From Uranotaenia lowii (taxonomy: Eukaryota > Arthropoda > Insecta > Diptera > Culicidae), in NCBI RefSeq assembly GCF_029784155.1, contig NC_073693.1, positions 355,016,591 to 355,080,590 on the forward strand: a DNA stretch of 64,000 bases. Reading direction: 5' to 3'. The position numbers and the translations under genes are program-made. Below are positions 33,985 to 46,234 of this stretch, one piece after another. The notes under the pieces were generated by a model. That model saw nothing but the letters and a program-made list of their open reading frames with translations. It did not search any database and was not told where the DNA came from. Numbering within the stretch: the stretch's first letter is position 1; each line of letters opens with the position of its first letter.

Positions 33985-35101
33985 CGTAGCTTCAGACGCC
34001 GCACGAGCTTACGAACGGAGTTATAGTGCCTTTTTGACCCTTAATTCCCCTAATGTCAATGTAAACAATCCAGAAAAAAATGTATACTTAAAAATTTTGA
34101 ACAAAAATATGTTATTTTTTCTGAGGAATCCAATGGAGGCTGTTTGAGTCAACGCACGCTTCGTAAAATGTAGCTATAGCTGTTTTTACCCTTAATTCAC
34201 CTATATTTTTGAATTATTTCCGAAAAAAGCATGTTTGAACTTAAAAATAGTGAACCAAATGGACATATCTAGTGTGCTTTTTTCCGAGGAATCGAATGGA
34301 GGCTATTTGAGCCACCGGCAAGGTTGCCGAAAAAAACTTTGTGTTTTTGAGAAAAAAAAATTTTGACTTTCCGTGATTTTACCTAAAAATTCTGTGATGG
34401 TTTTCTGTGATGCTATTTCCTTTAATTTCATTGAAAATTCATGATAAATTGGGTCTTTAGTTAACATTTTAGTTGGAAAACCCCAATTACCATTACCAAT
34501 CTTATCATACTTTTCTAATTCAAAGAAAGAAATCTTAGTTTTATTTTCGCCAAAAAAAATATTTTTTTGGAAATCGATTCAAAATTAAAAAATTATGTGA
34601 AATCTGTGAATATTTCAAATTTCTGTGTTTGCTGGAATTTCTGTTAAATAAAAGATTTTTCTGTGATCTCGGCAACCTTGGCCACCGCACGCATTGGAAA
34701 ATGGAGTTATGGCGGTTTTACCCTCAATTCTCTTACATTAGACTTAAAAATTTTGAACGAAATCTGACGTATCTTGAGTTATTTTTTCTAAAGAATTCAA
34801 TGAGGGCTGTTTTAGCTGCCGCCCACATTGGAAAATGGAGAAATGGCTGTTTTACCCTCAATTCCCATACATTTTTCAATTATTTCAGAAAAAAAGCATG
34901 TTTGAACCTTAAATTTTTGAACAAAATGGGACGTATCTCGTGCGATTTTTTTCGTATAATTCAACTAAGCTGGTTTGAGCCACCGCATGCATTGAAAACA
35001 GGAGTTATGGCTATTTTACCCTCAATATCCCAACATTTTTCAATCAATTCAGTAAATTGAGGGAAAACCAGGCATAAATCCTGTTTCCAATGCGTGCGGT
35101 G
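33985..35101. repeat. Tandem array of about 140-160-bp units, with one inverted unit
   Basis: A unit with CACGCATTGGAAAATGGAG, GTTTTACCCTCAATTC, TTGAACAAAATGGGACGTAT and GAATTCAATGGAGGCTGTTT-like parts repeats at about 33996, 34151, 34311 (resuming at 34681), 34820 and 34980. At 35053-35101 the start of the unit appears in reverse orientation. The frame at 34629-35060 runs across these units and is an artefact. The array is interrupted by the MITE at 34319-34680. Confidence 0.8.
34319..34680. mobile_element. MITE with CAAGGTTGCCGA ends inserted in a tandem repeat
   Basis: The ends CAAGGTTGCCGA (34319-34330) and TCGGCAACCTTG (34669-34680) are perfect inverted repeats. The target duplication is GCCACCGG on the left (34311-34318) and GCCACCGC on the right (34681-34688). 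Removing the element restores the array phrase GCCACCGCACGCATTGG, so the right copy is ancestral and the left one mutated. The interior has CTGTGAT words and no gene. Ends are related to those of the element at 31374. Confidence 0.9.
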
Positions 35102-36627
35102 TCTTCAATTAAATATTTTCTTATTTTTAGTCCAATTAAATTCAATCATCGTGATTAAATATTTTCGCAAACCCAAGACATTTCCGCGGATTTTTTCAAT
35201 CATCTTTAAAGAACGAAGGAAATAAATGTAAATTAAGATGATTAATAACTAAAAATTTTGACCCATGACTTATTTCTGACTTGATTTGAAATTTATCTTA
35301 CAAATCGGATTTAATTTCTTTTTAATTCTAGTGTTATATTTTATGAACTCTATTTGTCGCAACCATTCGGAGTGAAACACCTTTCACTAACAGCCACCTT
35401 GCCACTTACCGTCAATCAGAATTTGAATCACGAAATGTGATCAAAGTAACCGCAGGTCTTTACAAACGAAAAATTAGAAGTAGAGCAACTGTGCTAATGA
35501 ACTGTGTCCCGAGGTAAAATTGTGAATCGTTTAAGTAAATATTGTTTGTAAATTCTAATTTTCCCAATTTAGTCAGTTAGTTTAGCTACAAGCAGTTGTA
35601 AGTGTCGGGAGCATTCACAAAACATAACTGTTATATGTACTACCAATAAGATAAATTTACACAATATCATAGATGAATTTTAACCTAACCTAAACCAAGT
35701 TGCTAAAGTTGAAGGAACAGATTAGGCAGAAGGGAACTAAACGTAAGTCATTTATTTCACTTACTATAAAAAGGTGTGGTACTAAAAGAAATCATGAGCA
35801 ATGTAGCAATTAATGTAGTAATTTTTCTTTGTAATTTTATCATTGAAGGAATCTATTAACGCCACCGAAAAAACGAATTGTTGAATAAAGGTCGTTTTAA
35901 CAAATTTAAAAAATTCTGTTCTTCTGTCCGTCGCTCACGCAACACAATGGACGAGTCCTTCGCACGGGCCTGGCGCAACGTATAGCTTCTAACTTCAGCT
36001 TCCCTGGACACTAAGCGAAAAATTGTTTAAGCATTTTGTAGCTGATTTACGGGCTTTTTACGGAGCTTATTTTGCCGATTTTTTTTCTCAGACTTTGAAT
36101 ACCGGGAAAATGAAGTGTTTTTGGCTGAATATTGTCTGAAACACATATAGTTACTTTACGAGGTTTCTAAAACTATAAATTTTATTCGAATCGATTGAAA
36201 AAGAAGAGAGGTATGGAAACTTTAAGTGAGGATTTTCAAATTGACGCTTAAGGTTTGATTAGGATTTTTTTTTGTCTGAGCTTTCAGGGTGCGTCCATGG
36301 AAAAAGTAATGATACAAATTTAAAGGTTTCATGAAATTATTGAGGGTCTCCTCAGATTTTTTTTTATTTGGATGCGCCTGAATAAAGATACAAGCCGCCA
36401 CACCTTCAATAGCGTCATATTGACACTAAAGAAATGAGACATTTGCAAAAAATTGGAAGTTTATGTTCAACTTCACGAGGAAAAATAATAAAATTTCTTG
36501 TATGAGTTTGAGAAAAAAGTATTCTATGTTCTGCAGAGTTTCCATTGAAAAAAAACACTATAGTTATCAAATCAAAAAAGCTTCTAAAACAACGTAAATT
36601 GAACAACTAAGTTGACAGGTTTTTTTA
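35102..36627. other. Non-coding stretch
   Basis: No gene recognised. CCTTCGCACGGGCCTGG at 35957-35973 is of interest because it returns inverted at 47866-47882. Confidence 0.55.
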
Positions 36628-36740
36628 GTCAGCGGCCTTGGCTTAGAGAATAGAGCGTTAGAAGGTTAGAAGACTCAGCCAGAGCCAGTGGTCATGAGGT
36701 CTAATCTCGTTCATGGCATACATAGTATTGCTTCTGGAGA
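36628..36740 (+). mobile_element. Possible tRNA-derived SINE, third type
   Basis: TTGGCTTAGAGAATAGAGCG resembles a polymerase III box A, and about 50 bases later GAGGTCTAATCTCGTTC resembles a damaged box B. The tRNA-like part starts near AGCGGCC. Only one copy is in the window, so the family status is unproven. Confidence 0.4.
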
Positions 36741-36872
36741 TTGGCGGTTTTAACATTTAGCATTTAAAGCAGCCACTTCTGGAAGTTTGTACGGTTGAGT
36801 GCATAGATATGGATGAATCTTTCAAGGCAATATAACGTACTTAGGATCTCTAGAGTGAACTAATGTAATGTA

Positions 36873-37510
36873 CAGTGAGGGGCAAAATAAAGTGTCCAAA
36901 TTATTTTTTTTCAATTTCTTTTATTTTTCTGGTTAAAATTCAACGGAAACGCATCGTAATCATTTTTAAAATAATGTTTATTATGTTCTTTTCAATTTTT
37001 GTTAATGTTGCGCTGTTTAAAAAAAAAAGTTTTTCTGATAGAAAAGAAAACAGTTAATATTCCAAAAAAACAGGGGCAAAATAAAGTGTCCAACTCAAAA
37101 ATGTATATAATTTCGATAAGTTTCCATCGCGAGGCCCCTCGAATTTGTTTGTTTTGTGTATTTTGACGTTTCATAAACAACTGGCTTGGCTCTGGAGTAT
37201 TCAAACAGGTGTCTACATTCGAATAAGTTGTAAAATATGGAGAACGCATAAATTTCTGGTTCCATTCCGTTGTCCATCTGGAATCTGGTTGTTCGTGATG
37301 TGAATAACGGTCAAACGCACCGGGTAGTGGCCAGGCACTCCGAAATCAGCAAGACAGCGGTATCAAAAATCATGAAGAAGATGAAAACGTTCGGATCGGA
37401 GATGGATCGCTCAGGAAGAGGACTGAAGCCCAACACAGATGCCAGAACGGACAAAAAAATAAAAGAAATGATAAAAAAATAATTTGGACACTTTATTTTG
37501 CCCCTCACTG
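36873..37510 (+). mobile_element. Tc1/mariner-type element, internally deleted, TA target site
   Basis: Both ends begin CAGTGAGGGGCAAAATAAAG in inverted orientation and stay nearly identical for about 60 bases. TA flanks both (36871-36872 and 37511-37512). An inner direct copy of the end (GGGGCAAAATAAAGTGTCC, about 37074-37092) lies on the left side, as in Tc1-like IR/DR ends. The 638-bp body keeps only the start of a transposase. Confidence 0.92.
37234..37482 (+). pseudogene. Tc1-like transposase N-terminus (DNA-binding domain only)
   Basis: The 70-residue frame from 37270 reads VVARHSEISKTAVSKIMKKM, a helix-turn-helix, then SGRGLKPNTDARTDKKIKEM, the usual GRP-like link and start of the second HTH. 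A possible original start at 37234 is followed by a stop after MENA. The DDE catalytic domain is absent: the frame ends a few bases before the right terminal repeat. The product could at most bind the element's own ends. Confidence 0.8.
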
Positions 37511-37512
37511 TA

Positions 37513-38305
37513 AGGTCGCACATAGGATTTCACATATATTTATAGCATTTGATGGCTCAACCTGTGTTCACCTGCAACTTATCGATAGTGACAGTGTATC
37601 TGGCTGGAAGCATATAGTAAAAGGAAAAAATACGGGGTAATGCTACAAAAGAGGTCGCAGTGACCTCTCCCCAACAAAAAAAAATATTGAGAGATGTATA
37701 TTAAAACCTTGAGATTTTTCTTCCGTGTAGTCCTCTTATACTTAATACTTATACTTAATACGGATCGAATAATAACGAATATAAAGTATTAAGCTATTGA
37801 AGATTTTGTATAAAAAAATTATGGTATCAAATAACGTTAAAATACTTTTAAAAAAAAACAGTCCCTTAATTTGCTGCGGCACCCTATTAGTGGTGTCGAT
37901 TGACCGCGGAGTGTGAGCTGAGAGACCTAATCCAATATGCTTAAAGAGACTACCTACTTACGTTTGTTAGTAGACTACGAACGATGAGCGTGGAGCCAGC
38001 GCATGTTCAGCAAACTAGCTCCCCAAACCGTGACTCACTCGCTCACTTGGAGCCGCCCCCCCAACACAACACACATGTGGCCGTGTCGTGTCGCTCCCGT
38101 GAGTACCGTATGATGACGAGCTAGTAGCTTGAGCAGAGCGTTGTTTTTTTTATCGGTTTCACGCTCGCTCGCTGCTGATGGGGAATTGTTGGGGCAACTT
38201 TTTAAACAATGTGTATGTGCAGGGGCCTCTCCTAAATAAGAAAGTCTGCTGTCGGTCGGGGGGACAAAAAAAACATCAGTTGGATAGGTGAGTAAGAGAG
38301 TAGTA
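37513..38305. other. Spacer with GC-richer island
   Basis: AT-rich to about 37870, then GC-richer from 37880 to 38300 with many CG words and no domain-bearing frame. AGGTCGCAGTGACCT at 37651-37665 is a near-palindrome of nuclear-receptor half-sites spaced by three bases, which may be chance. Confidence 0.35.
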
Positions 38306-39228
38306 GGGGAGGAGCGGGCTATATGCGCCTATTAAGCAGAATACCGATTAAATCAAATATGTCATCGAATATGTGTACAAAAACTATATAAACATGAGTA
38401 GACATCTGTTTTCTATACATTGGAGTAATTTTTACGATGAAATCTCCTTCAGATTTTGAGAAATCGATTTTACTATAACTGTTGTCAAAATGGACGAACC
38501 TCAAACCGTGCGGGCTAAATGCGCCTATTTATGTTTTAGGCAAAATTTCTGTTTTTTGGCAATATTTCCGTTCAATTTCATTGGGAATGCTAGAAACTGA
38601 TAATTTCCATACGACAAAGTTGAAGTTTTATAAAAAAAAAATTCCTTTTAGTATTTTACAGAATAAAACAAAAGTTAGGGTTGTCATACTATGGAGGCAA
38701 TTCATCCATAAGAAAAAAATTATCATATCTGTTTTGAAATCTTCAATTCTCTCTTAAGGTGTTAGTTAGAGCTTAAAGTCGAAGTTTTAATGATAAAAAT
38801 CATATATTTATTCTTTTGAACCTGTTATTTTAGGATAGTGGCATTTTACAAACATGATGGGGGCATACAAAAACACTCTCTTATTCCACTTTCCAATCAT
38901 TATGAAACCATCATAAAAGCTTAAATTTGTTTTACTTCTAATGTTCATTTGAATGAGAAACAAAAATCACCCAACTTTTAGTTTTGAGCATCTTTACGTA
39001 TAATTTTTAAAAGTCAAAATATTACATCAAAAGGTATCAAACCCTTAAATGATTTTTTTTAATTTTTTTGAGTTGGTTTATTCATGAAATTCTTTCTTGC
39101 CTTATGTTCTAAGCATATTTCGCTCAATATGCATTGATTAGATATGTTGTCTTGTCAACCATTTCGTCAAACGGCCGTAGGGTCATTTAACCCGATAGGC
39201 CCATTTTAGAAACCTTTCCCCTAATCCA
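38306..39228. mobile_element. Possible TA-flanked element with weak inverted ends
   Basis: The left end TAGGGGAGGAGCGGGCTATA with ATGCGCCTATT nearby resembles, inverted, the right end AATAGGCCCAT...CTTTCCCCTA-like sequence near 39195-39228. GCGCCTATT also returns at 38520-38528. The match is short and gapped, so this is a weak call. Confidence 0.3.
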
Positions 39229-40720
39229 CCCATCGTCACCACAACACAACATCTCACGCTCGTTCGCTCGCCTAATCCAATCGTAAGGAAGGCCGTTCGA
39301 GACCTGGCCGTCCGTGAGGAGACAGACAGTAGTGCGATTTATCCTCTCGTAGCGCTTTGTACGTACTTGGACGCTAGTACCTAGAGATTGGCCGGTGGTC
39401 CCGCGTGTGTCCGTCCTCACGGTTTTTTTTTTTCGGTTCTCCTTTTATTTTATCACTTCGACACTTCGCTTAGAGGATCCCATAGCCGAACGCAGAAGAA
39501 CCCGCGCGAAGGGAATAGAAAATCGTCGTCGTCGTCCATTGCGTTTTTCGTTTTGGGCCGGCTGTCTGTTGTCTGTCGTGTGTTGATCGAAAATGTGTAT
39601 ACATGAACTGTGTTATTAGACAGTTTTTTTAAATATTATTTCGGTGTCGCCAAAGTGTTCTTCGCTGTTGGACTGTGAATTAGTTTGTAGGATTTTACAC
39701 TTTTTTAACTCGTACTGTTTATTTTTTGTGCCTCGAACGCGGCTCTTCGAGTGTTCCCGCGACGTTTGTCTAGCTTGGAAGAAAGGAGGAAAAAATCTCA
39801 CCAAAGTTTAAGTGTGCATTGATAAGGCCTCAACAAAAGAGTAAGCAGCAGCTTGTGACAACTTCCCGTGAAAATCCATTAGTATATTGCGATTTATTCG
39901 AGGGGGCCTGCCCAAACGGCTTTTCAATACAAAAGTGATCATCTTTCCATACAAATTGGGTGGATTAATCCCCGGGGGTAGTTCGATAAGCATTCCAATA
40001 GTTCACCTAGTAGTTAGTAGGCCAATTGAAATCCGTGCTTTCGTCCGCCTGCTGAGATTGGTATGGATGGCCTGCCTGGCTAGTGTAACTCTCTCTCCAC
40101 AGCAGTAGTCGTCTGTCAAAGAACGGCGACCTCAAAGCGTGGCCTACTGTAGATGGTGGTGATGCTCAGCTCAACCAGCAACTTGTCAATCCGGCAACGA
40201 ATACAGCGTCAAAAACCAGCAGCAGTTTGAGGTAGAGAAAGAGCGTAGTAGATCATCCATCCGGTAGCCGAGTAGTGGTGTCGTAGTCCGCGCGCCCTCT
40301 CATCATCATCGCGACGTACAAAAGCTGTCAGCTGTTTCTCCAACCACCAATGATGCCGTCCAAGGCGAAAATTCGCACAGCAGGTGGCATTGCGTTGCGT
40401 TGCGTCGTTTAGCCGGAACGGGAGAGTGCGAGCGAGTGTAAAGACGAATTGTTGTGCGAATCCAAATCGGCGGGCGCAAATCGTCGTGTCGGTGTGTGGC
40501 ATTCTTTTTTTCGCGTTCGTTCGTTTGTCTCACCGCAACACCGAGCTTGTTTAATTCAGATTTCACTTTCTTTCCAATGTGCCGTTACCGCGTCTGCGAA
40601 CGACGACCGGCCTACGACTGCCGCCTTCAACGCCAAACCCCCGCGAATTTATTCGGCGACCCCTCTGACCTCTCTTCGTAAAATCTTGGATAGCACTCGT
40701 GCGAAAATTTAATGTGTATC
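39229..40720. other. Large GC-richer island, possible promoter or 5' UTR
   Basis: The longest CG-rich stretch of the window. It contains GTCGTCGTCGTCC near 39523-39537 and many overlapping short frames on both strands, none with a known domain. No convincing TATA, initiator and downstream combination or long open frame with a good start was found. A non-coding first exon or a cluster of enhancers is possible. Confidence 0.4.
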
Positions 40721-41404
40721 ACCAAACGTTGAAGTATTACTTTGTTTAGAAATTGAAAATTATCGACACTGATTTATTTTGATAAGCACGATTATCAACG
40801 ATGCGTAACGGTTTAGTTAAATCTGGCCATAAGCAGTACGACGAACGCTAGGTGTTAACAAAATACGGTCTCGGTTGCGTTTCACACCGAAATCGTGCCC
40901 AGTTCTTGAGATGAAATTCGTGTTGTTCAACGGTCTCCTGTTGGAAGCATGTTTTGACATTTTATGCCGTATTAAGATATCGTATTCTAGGAAATATTGA
41001 CTCATTCCCAAACAGCTGCTGCCTGTATTGCAAGTGATGACTAACGATAGCAGTAAAATCCTTAGTAAATTGAGGATTGAGCGTGTTTAGATGGAATAAA
41101 CACTTCTGTAATGTACAGTTTTTCCTAAGTTACAACATTGGGTTCTAAATTGATGTAGGCTAAATGTACCCGATCTTGGCCCCTAAGGCATGGTTAAATA
41201 GTTTTCCAAAGATAGTAGCCTTCTTGTAATGTTCACCTTTCAATGTCTTTCGACAAATTGATTGCTTATGAACTTGGAGGGCAATAAAAATATGTATTGG
41301 CTTTAAAACTGTGGATTATTAAGGATAAATTTTTCCAAATAATTGATTGAAATGCTCCTAATGGTGGCTCCCGCTTCCAATTAGAAAACAAAATATAAAA
41401 TTTA
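40721..41404. other. Non-coding stretch
   Basis: Nothing recognised. Confidence 0.5.
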
Positions 41405-41645
41405 GAAAAGCCCGGTCCGGTGGATTTTATTGATAAAGCTAGGATTTTGTCCGGTTTCATTCTCATTCTCAAATCAAGCTAAAAAAACCAATGGTGTTGT
41501 AAAATTATTTTCAAATAATCAGGAATGGTTTTTTGGAAGCCTCAAATATGATTTAAAATCTGCTGATGAATTTTGATGAACAAAAAAATTCCGGATTTGT
41601 CCGGTCCGGATACGGATTTGACAAAAATCTGGCAAATTTTAATCC
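41405..41645. mobile_element. Decayed relative of the MITE at 31374
   Basis: CCGGTCCGGTGGATT, TTTTGGAAGCCTCAAATATG and AACAAAAAAATTCCGG line up in order with internal parts of 31374-31842 (for example TTTTGGAAGTCTTAAATACG). The outer TAAGGTTGCCA ends are not clear here, so it is an older or truncated copy. Confidence 0.6.
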
Positions 41646-43013
41646 TGTTATCCCAGTTATAAAGTTTTAATCGTATGTAGATTGACAGCCAAGGCTGGTA
41701 AATTTCAGTCAATTTCGTTCGACCCAACCAACGTCAAGTAGTCAATGTTATCGAAAGAATATCAAAGTCATCTACGAGTTAAATGACCAAGATACAATGT
41801 CGGTCAGGCAGCAATGTCAATACTGAATGACATTTTTTTATTCCACTCGCATCACACATACGATCATCTTTCCATTTCATTTTCAGGCTGTTTTGGGAGA
41901 GATTTCACGTTATAATTTGCGCAAAGTTGAAAAAATGTAGTTGTTGGCCGTAAGAAGAAAAAAGTCGTAGCAAGCATGATTTCGTTCATTCAGCTTGGTC
42001 ATGACTTTGTAATCATATGTTTCTGACCAAAAAACAGTATCACATGACATAGACATGCAAAGCAGTATCAAAGTCGGCTGACATTGGCCGTCTGACACTG
42101 ATAATTTGCAGCTCTGTTGACAGCATCTTATTTTGAAGGCAATCCGAGATATTAACCAAACAGTAGCGCTACAAAGTGCTCCTTACAAAAGTTTAGAGAA
42201 TCTGGGAAGCTTTTAGGAACAGGCGTATAATTAAAAGGGAATTAGCTCATAATGTTATTTTTTTAATAATTATTGGGCAAAATTTTGTCATGAAAAGGTA
42301 CTTGCAAAATAAATACATTCGAAATACAATTCGGTTTTATTACAAAAATTTTTGAAAAATGTGCAAACAGCTATCACATAAGAACAGACATTGCAGAAGT
42401 GCATTTTTCATAAATAAATAAATCTATAAAAAAATCTAACTCATTTTAAATCTTCTTCCAGTGCAAAAACCAACTCAAACACTTCATTGATTCCAGAAAA
42501 AACCATCAAATTTATTACTTTGGTTAACAGAAAACAGGATAAAATTCCAGTTTTTCAACCAGGTTTTTTCTTGCTAGAATGCTTTCCAAATCAGAACTTT
42601 CGTTAATTTAGCTTACAAATATCTCCAACAATTTTTTTGAATGAATGCTTTTGTGAAAATATCACTTTTCATTCAAAAACTTTTAAAATACTTAGGTGTG
42701 TTTTCAATCGCAAAAAAAACACCAGTTTTTGAAACTCAATTTACGATTAGTAGCTATCAATATTTTTTCAAAAAATATTTAAAACACTAGAAGAAGACCT
42801 TAAAGTTGATTCTACTTGCTTTTTAAGAGATCTCTGAAGAAAAAAGCCATAGTAAAATGAGTTTTAAATTCATCGAAAATTTACACCCTTTTGTTTCCCT
42901 TTTTTCCTAACTACAAAACGTCAGACATTTACCTGGCATCGTCGTCTTTAGATTTTACCACAGAATTCGATGACAGCTTCAATTACCACTTCAAACGTTT
43001 AAAAGCCTTTTCA
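41646..43013. other. AT-rich non-coding stretch
   Basis: No gene or repeat recognised. Confidence 0.55.
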
Positions 43014-43314
43014 GAGCAAGTTCACTGGGGTTGGAAATAAAGTGGTAGAAATTTTGTCACTTTTTGTACATTTTGAAAATTTTTTCATGCAAAAACATTT
43101 TCAAGATCTTTGGCCTTCAAATTTTTCTACAACACGTGTTGTATTTTCGCATGCTGTGATGCAAAAATACCAATATTTCTATCACATACGGCTGAAATAG
43201 AAACAGTGCTGTAAAAAATACAACGCCCAAAGATCATGAAAACATTTTTGCATGGTAAAATTTTCAAAATGTCAAAATTTCTACCACTTTTTCCCAACAC
43301 CAGTGAACTTGCTC
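43014..43314. mobile_element. Foldback MITE with about 100-bp arms
   Basis: The ends GAGCAAGTTCACTGG and CCAGTGAACTTGCTC are inverted. Homology between arms runs on through GTGGTAGAAATTTTG, CATTTTGAAAATTTT, CATGCAAAAA and GATCTTTGG with small indels. Only about 90 bases lie in the middle. TCA stands next to both ends (43011-43013 and 43315-43317), a possible 3-bp target duplication. No coding capacity. Confidence 0.88.
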
Positions 43315-44320
43315 TCAAAGAGAGTCAATGATGGTATAGGTTAAGTTATGACACATTTAAACAAACTTAAAACAACATTTTCAACCTTTTTGACCATTCT
43401 GAAGTGTTCTGGAGGATATTGGGATGCTTTGGGAAATTTGTTTTCAATATTGTTTCGTTCTACAATTGGTCCAGAGCTTCCGTTGGGTCTCATAGTGGTC
43501 CCATGTCGGGTTCAAAATTCTGTCAAAAAACTACGTTCGGGCCAATCGATCACCCATGAGTGGTTTGGAAAAGAACGGGATTATCAAGAATCTGTAAATG
43601 ACATGTAAAAATCTTATTTCGAGAAATTTGTTTAAAAAATCTTTTAAACCTTTTCAAAAAAAAAAAGATTGTTCAAAAAAAGAATCCGTTAGATGGAGTA
43701 GTAATTTAATAGTGGAAGTAATTCCAAAATATGTTTTCATGAAGGTGCATCATCTTAAATTTGTTATTGAAAAAACCATATTTATATCCAAAGCAATTCA
43801 ATTTGCAACCGTGATTGATCTTATTAATGAAAACTGCACGAAAAAGTGAATTCAAGTCCCGGTGAAATATGTCATATGGATTAAGAATTAAACTACGCCT
43901 AGTGGATATAAGTTTCATTCCCAGCCTTTAAAACTGAATACTGTTGATACTTTGAAACATTTATAAAAGAAAGAGGCAATTTTCGGCTACGACCTTCAAC
44001 TGGAATTTAAAAGTCAAGAAAACTAACAAAGGAAAGGTTTTTTTCTATTTTTTCATCAGTTTCATGGACTTTTTCCAAATCATAATAAGCAGAGAACTGT
44101 TGCTTATAAATTTTCAATAAACTGTATCAAGGACTCCGCAAATTGAAAGATTGAAACAAAACGATTGAAATCTTTTGGTATCTAGCTGATTACAAGTATA
44201 CTGAATGATATGACCCAAAAAAAATACAAAAATCTGTAATCAAAATTCCATAACACTTTTTTGATGTTAACATGATTTTAAAACCTTTCCTATCATTCAG
44301 ACATGTAGATAAAAATACTA
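43315..44320. other. Non-coding stretch
   Basis: Frames at 43348 and 43598 show no family I recognise. Confidence 0.5.
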
Positions 44321-44324
44321 AGAA

Positions 44325-44800
44325 ACAATCACTCGATGTGTCCACTTTCTTTCTCGACTACTCTCTCCAGACGAGATCTGAATCTGAAGCATACCTTCGC
44401 AATGAAAGCCTCTGACATTGAAGCTCACGTCTTAGAGATGGAAGTCTTCAGAGAATAGACACTTTGGTGATAGGATCCACAGGCCTTCTCTTGAACGCCC
44501 ACATCATCTTGTTCACCAAACTTTGCCCGAATCCACGGAAGCACTAGATTGTTCGAAATGTCCATGTAGACTTCAGTATCAACTTTTACTCCAACTTTAA
44601 TAAGCATAGGGAACATTTTCAATCCATTCGAAGTAACCGCTCCAAATACCATGACTTCGGTGAGTTGTCTGGTAGTAAACTTGAGTTTCATATTGTCTGG
44701 AACATCTTTAGCCCTCGGACAGATCAGCACGTGAATTGAACACCAGATCAATCGATAAAAGTTTCTTGTTTGAGAACACGGCAATCAGCTGCTTCTGTTA
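44325..44800 (-). pseudogene. Tc1/mariner DDE transposase fragment, decayed
   Basis: Minus strand reads FSNKKLLSIDLVFNSRADLSEG, then after a frameshift RQLTEVMVFGAVTSNGLKMFPM, then VDTEVYMDISNNLVLPWIRAKFGEQDDV. This is the middle of the catalytic domain, where VMVWG...SDGKKMPP and a QDGAPAH motif are usual. The part that should hold the second aspartate is lost. Further on, SEAFIAKVCFRFRSRLERVV and a GHIE-like end (to about 44330) match the transposase C-terminus. At least two frameshifts and an internal deletion are present. Confidence 0.78.
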
Positions 44801-46232
44801 TAAAATGGAGCTTTGCTCTTGTGTTTGATGATACATACTAAGCTGTAAAACACCGAAATTCGACACTCTAAATCTCAGAAATCATTGAACCAAATTCTAC
44901 AAATCTAGCATCTTTGAGTTACGGCAAGTGTTGTGCTCAATTTTGTCGAAGAAAGTTATCTGATAAAATATACAACATTTGAGTTATGCTTCAAAGTGTA
45001 GCACACTTTCGGTGAACTTTCGTTCACCGAGAACGAGATATCTCATTTTTGGTCCAAAATGTGTTAATATATGATTTTATGCCTTTAAGCTTCGTTCATT
45101 TAAGAATGATACAATCCTTGAGTGATTGTACATGAAAAATATTTCTGGCTCTGTATTGATTATAAAGAGTAATATACTGCTTTTTTTCAAAATTTCAAAT
45201 TCATCGTTTACGAAATATTAAAGATGCAAGAGAAGAAGCTTTAAATAATTGTGCACAATTTCCTTAAAAATCCTTCGTAAGGTCGGAAGTTGGAAAGTCA
45301 CAAAAACCGTTGTTTTTACAAACAGTTACTATGGCTGGAGTGGTTAAAAAGTATGAAGAAACTGTCAAGAATGTCAGATCAAAGATTTTTTGCGATGAGA
45401 TTAGTGAAAAATATGATTGGTAAGAATCTGCATCAGTTGTTGAGAAAACCAGAGTTATCGTGACAAAAACTTGTGTTTTCAAAGTTTCCGAAAGCCTTGA
45501 AAAAACTACTGTTGTTTGGATAGAACGCTTTTCATGGTCTCAACTCACCGATTTTACCTTTATTCGATTTTAATAATGATAATGCAATGTTTTTTTTCTC
45601 CATTCCGACCGCTGACATTCCAGTTACACCTGTTTTAGTGACGCAACATAACCACACACCAAATTTTGATTTTAACTGGTTATTGTCCCACTGACTTTCA
45701 AGCAATATTTTCAGCAATTTGAATTGGAGAAAACGATCAGCAAACTCAATTGCAGATAATCAGATTTTTTTTTCAAAAACTACTGGAAATTTTTGGATTT
45801 CCAATAAGATTTTAAATTAAAATTTCAATATTAAACCCTCATGGTAGTTTCATGGTTAAGTCTTGGACATCATAAAAATAAAAAATATGAGTTATTCTAA
45901 CAATATAATTTATGCTTTCAAAAAATTTACCTTTGGTTCAATTAATTGCTTCATTGCTGGAATGTGATAGGAAATAAAATTCGATGTCACCACCATGTTG
46001 CATAAATGACTTTTCGCGCGCATTGAAAAATAACTGACAAAAACAATAGCAAATCCGAGTTTGCCGATCGATTGCTGATTTTTCAGCAATACAGATAAAA
46101 TGTATGAAAAATCGGCAAGAAGAAGAATGTTTGCTGATTTCCAGCAAAAATTTAGATTCCTGGACCTTTTCAGCATTTGTTTACTGATAATCAAAGCAAA
46201 AGTTTACTACGCAAAACCAAATTATTTTAAAG
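44801..46232. other. Non-coding stretch, possibly with a transposase HTH remnant
   Basis: On the plus strand at about 45265-45380 the words VGSWKV and GVVKKYEETVKNVRSK look like the helix-turn-helix region of a Tc1-like transposase, in the orientation opposite to 44325-44800. Support is weak. The minus frame at 45532-45717 is unrecognised. Confidence 0.3.
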
Positions 46233-46234
46233 TA

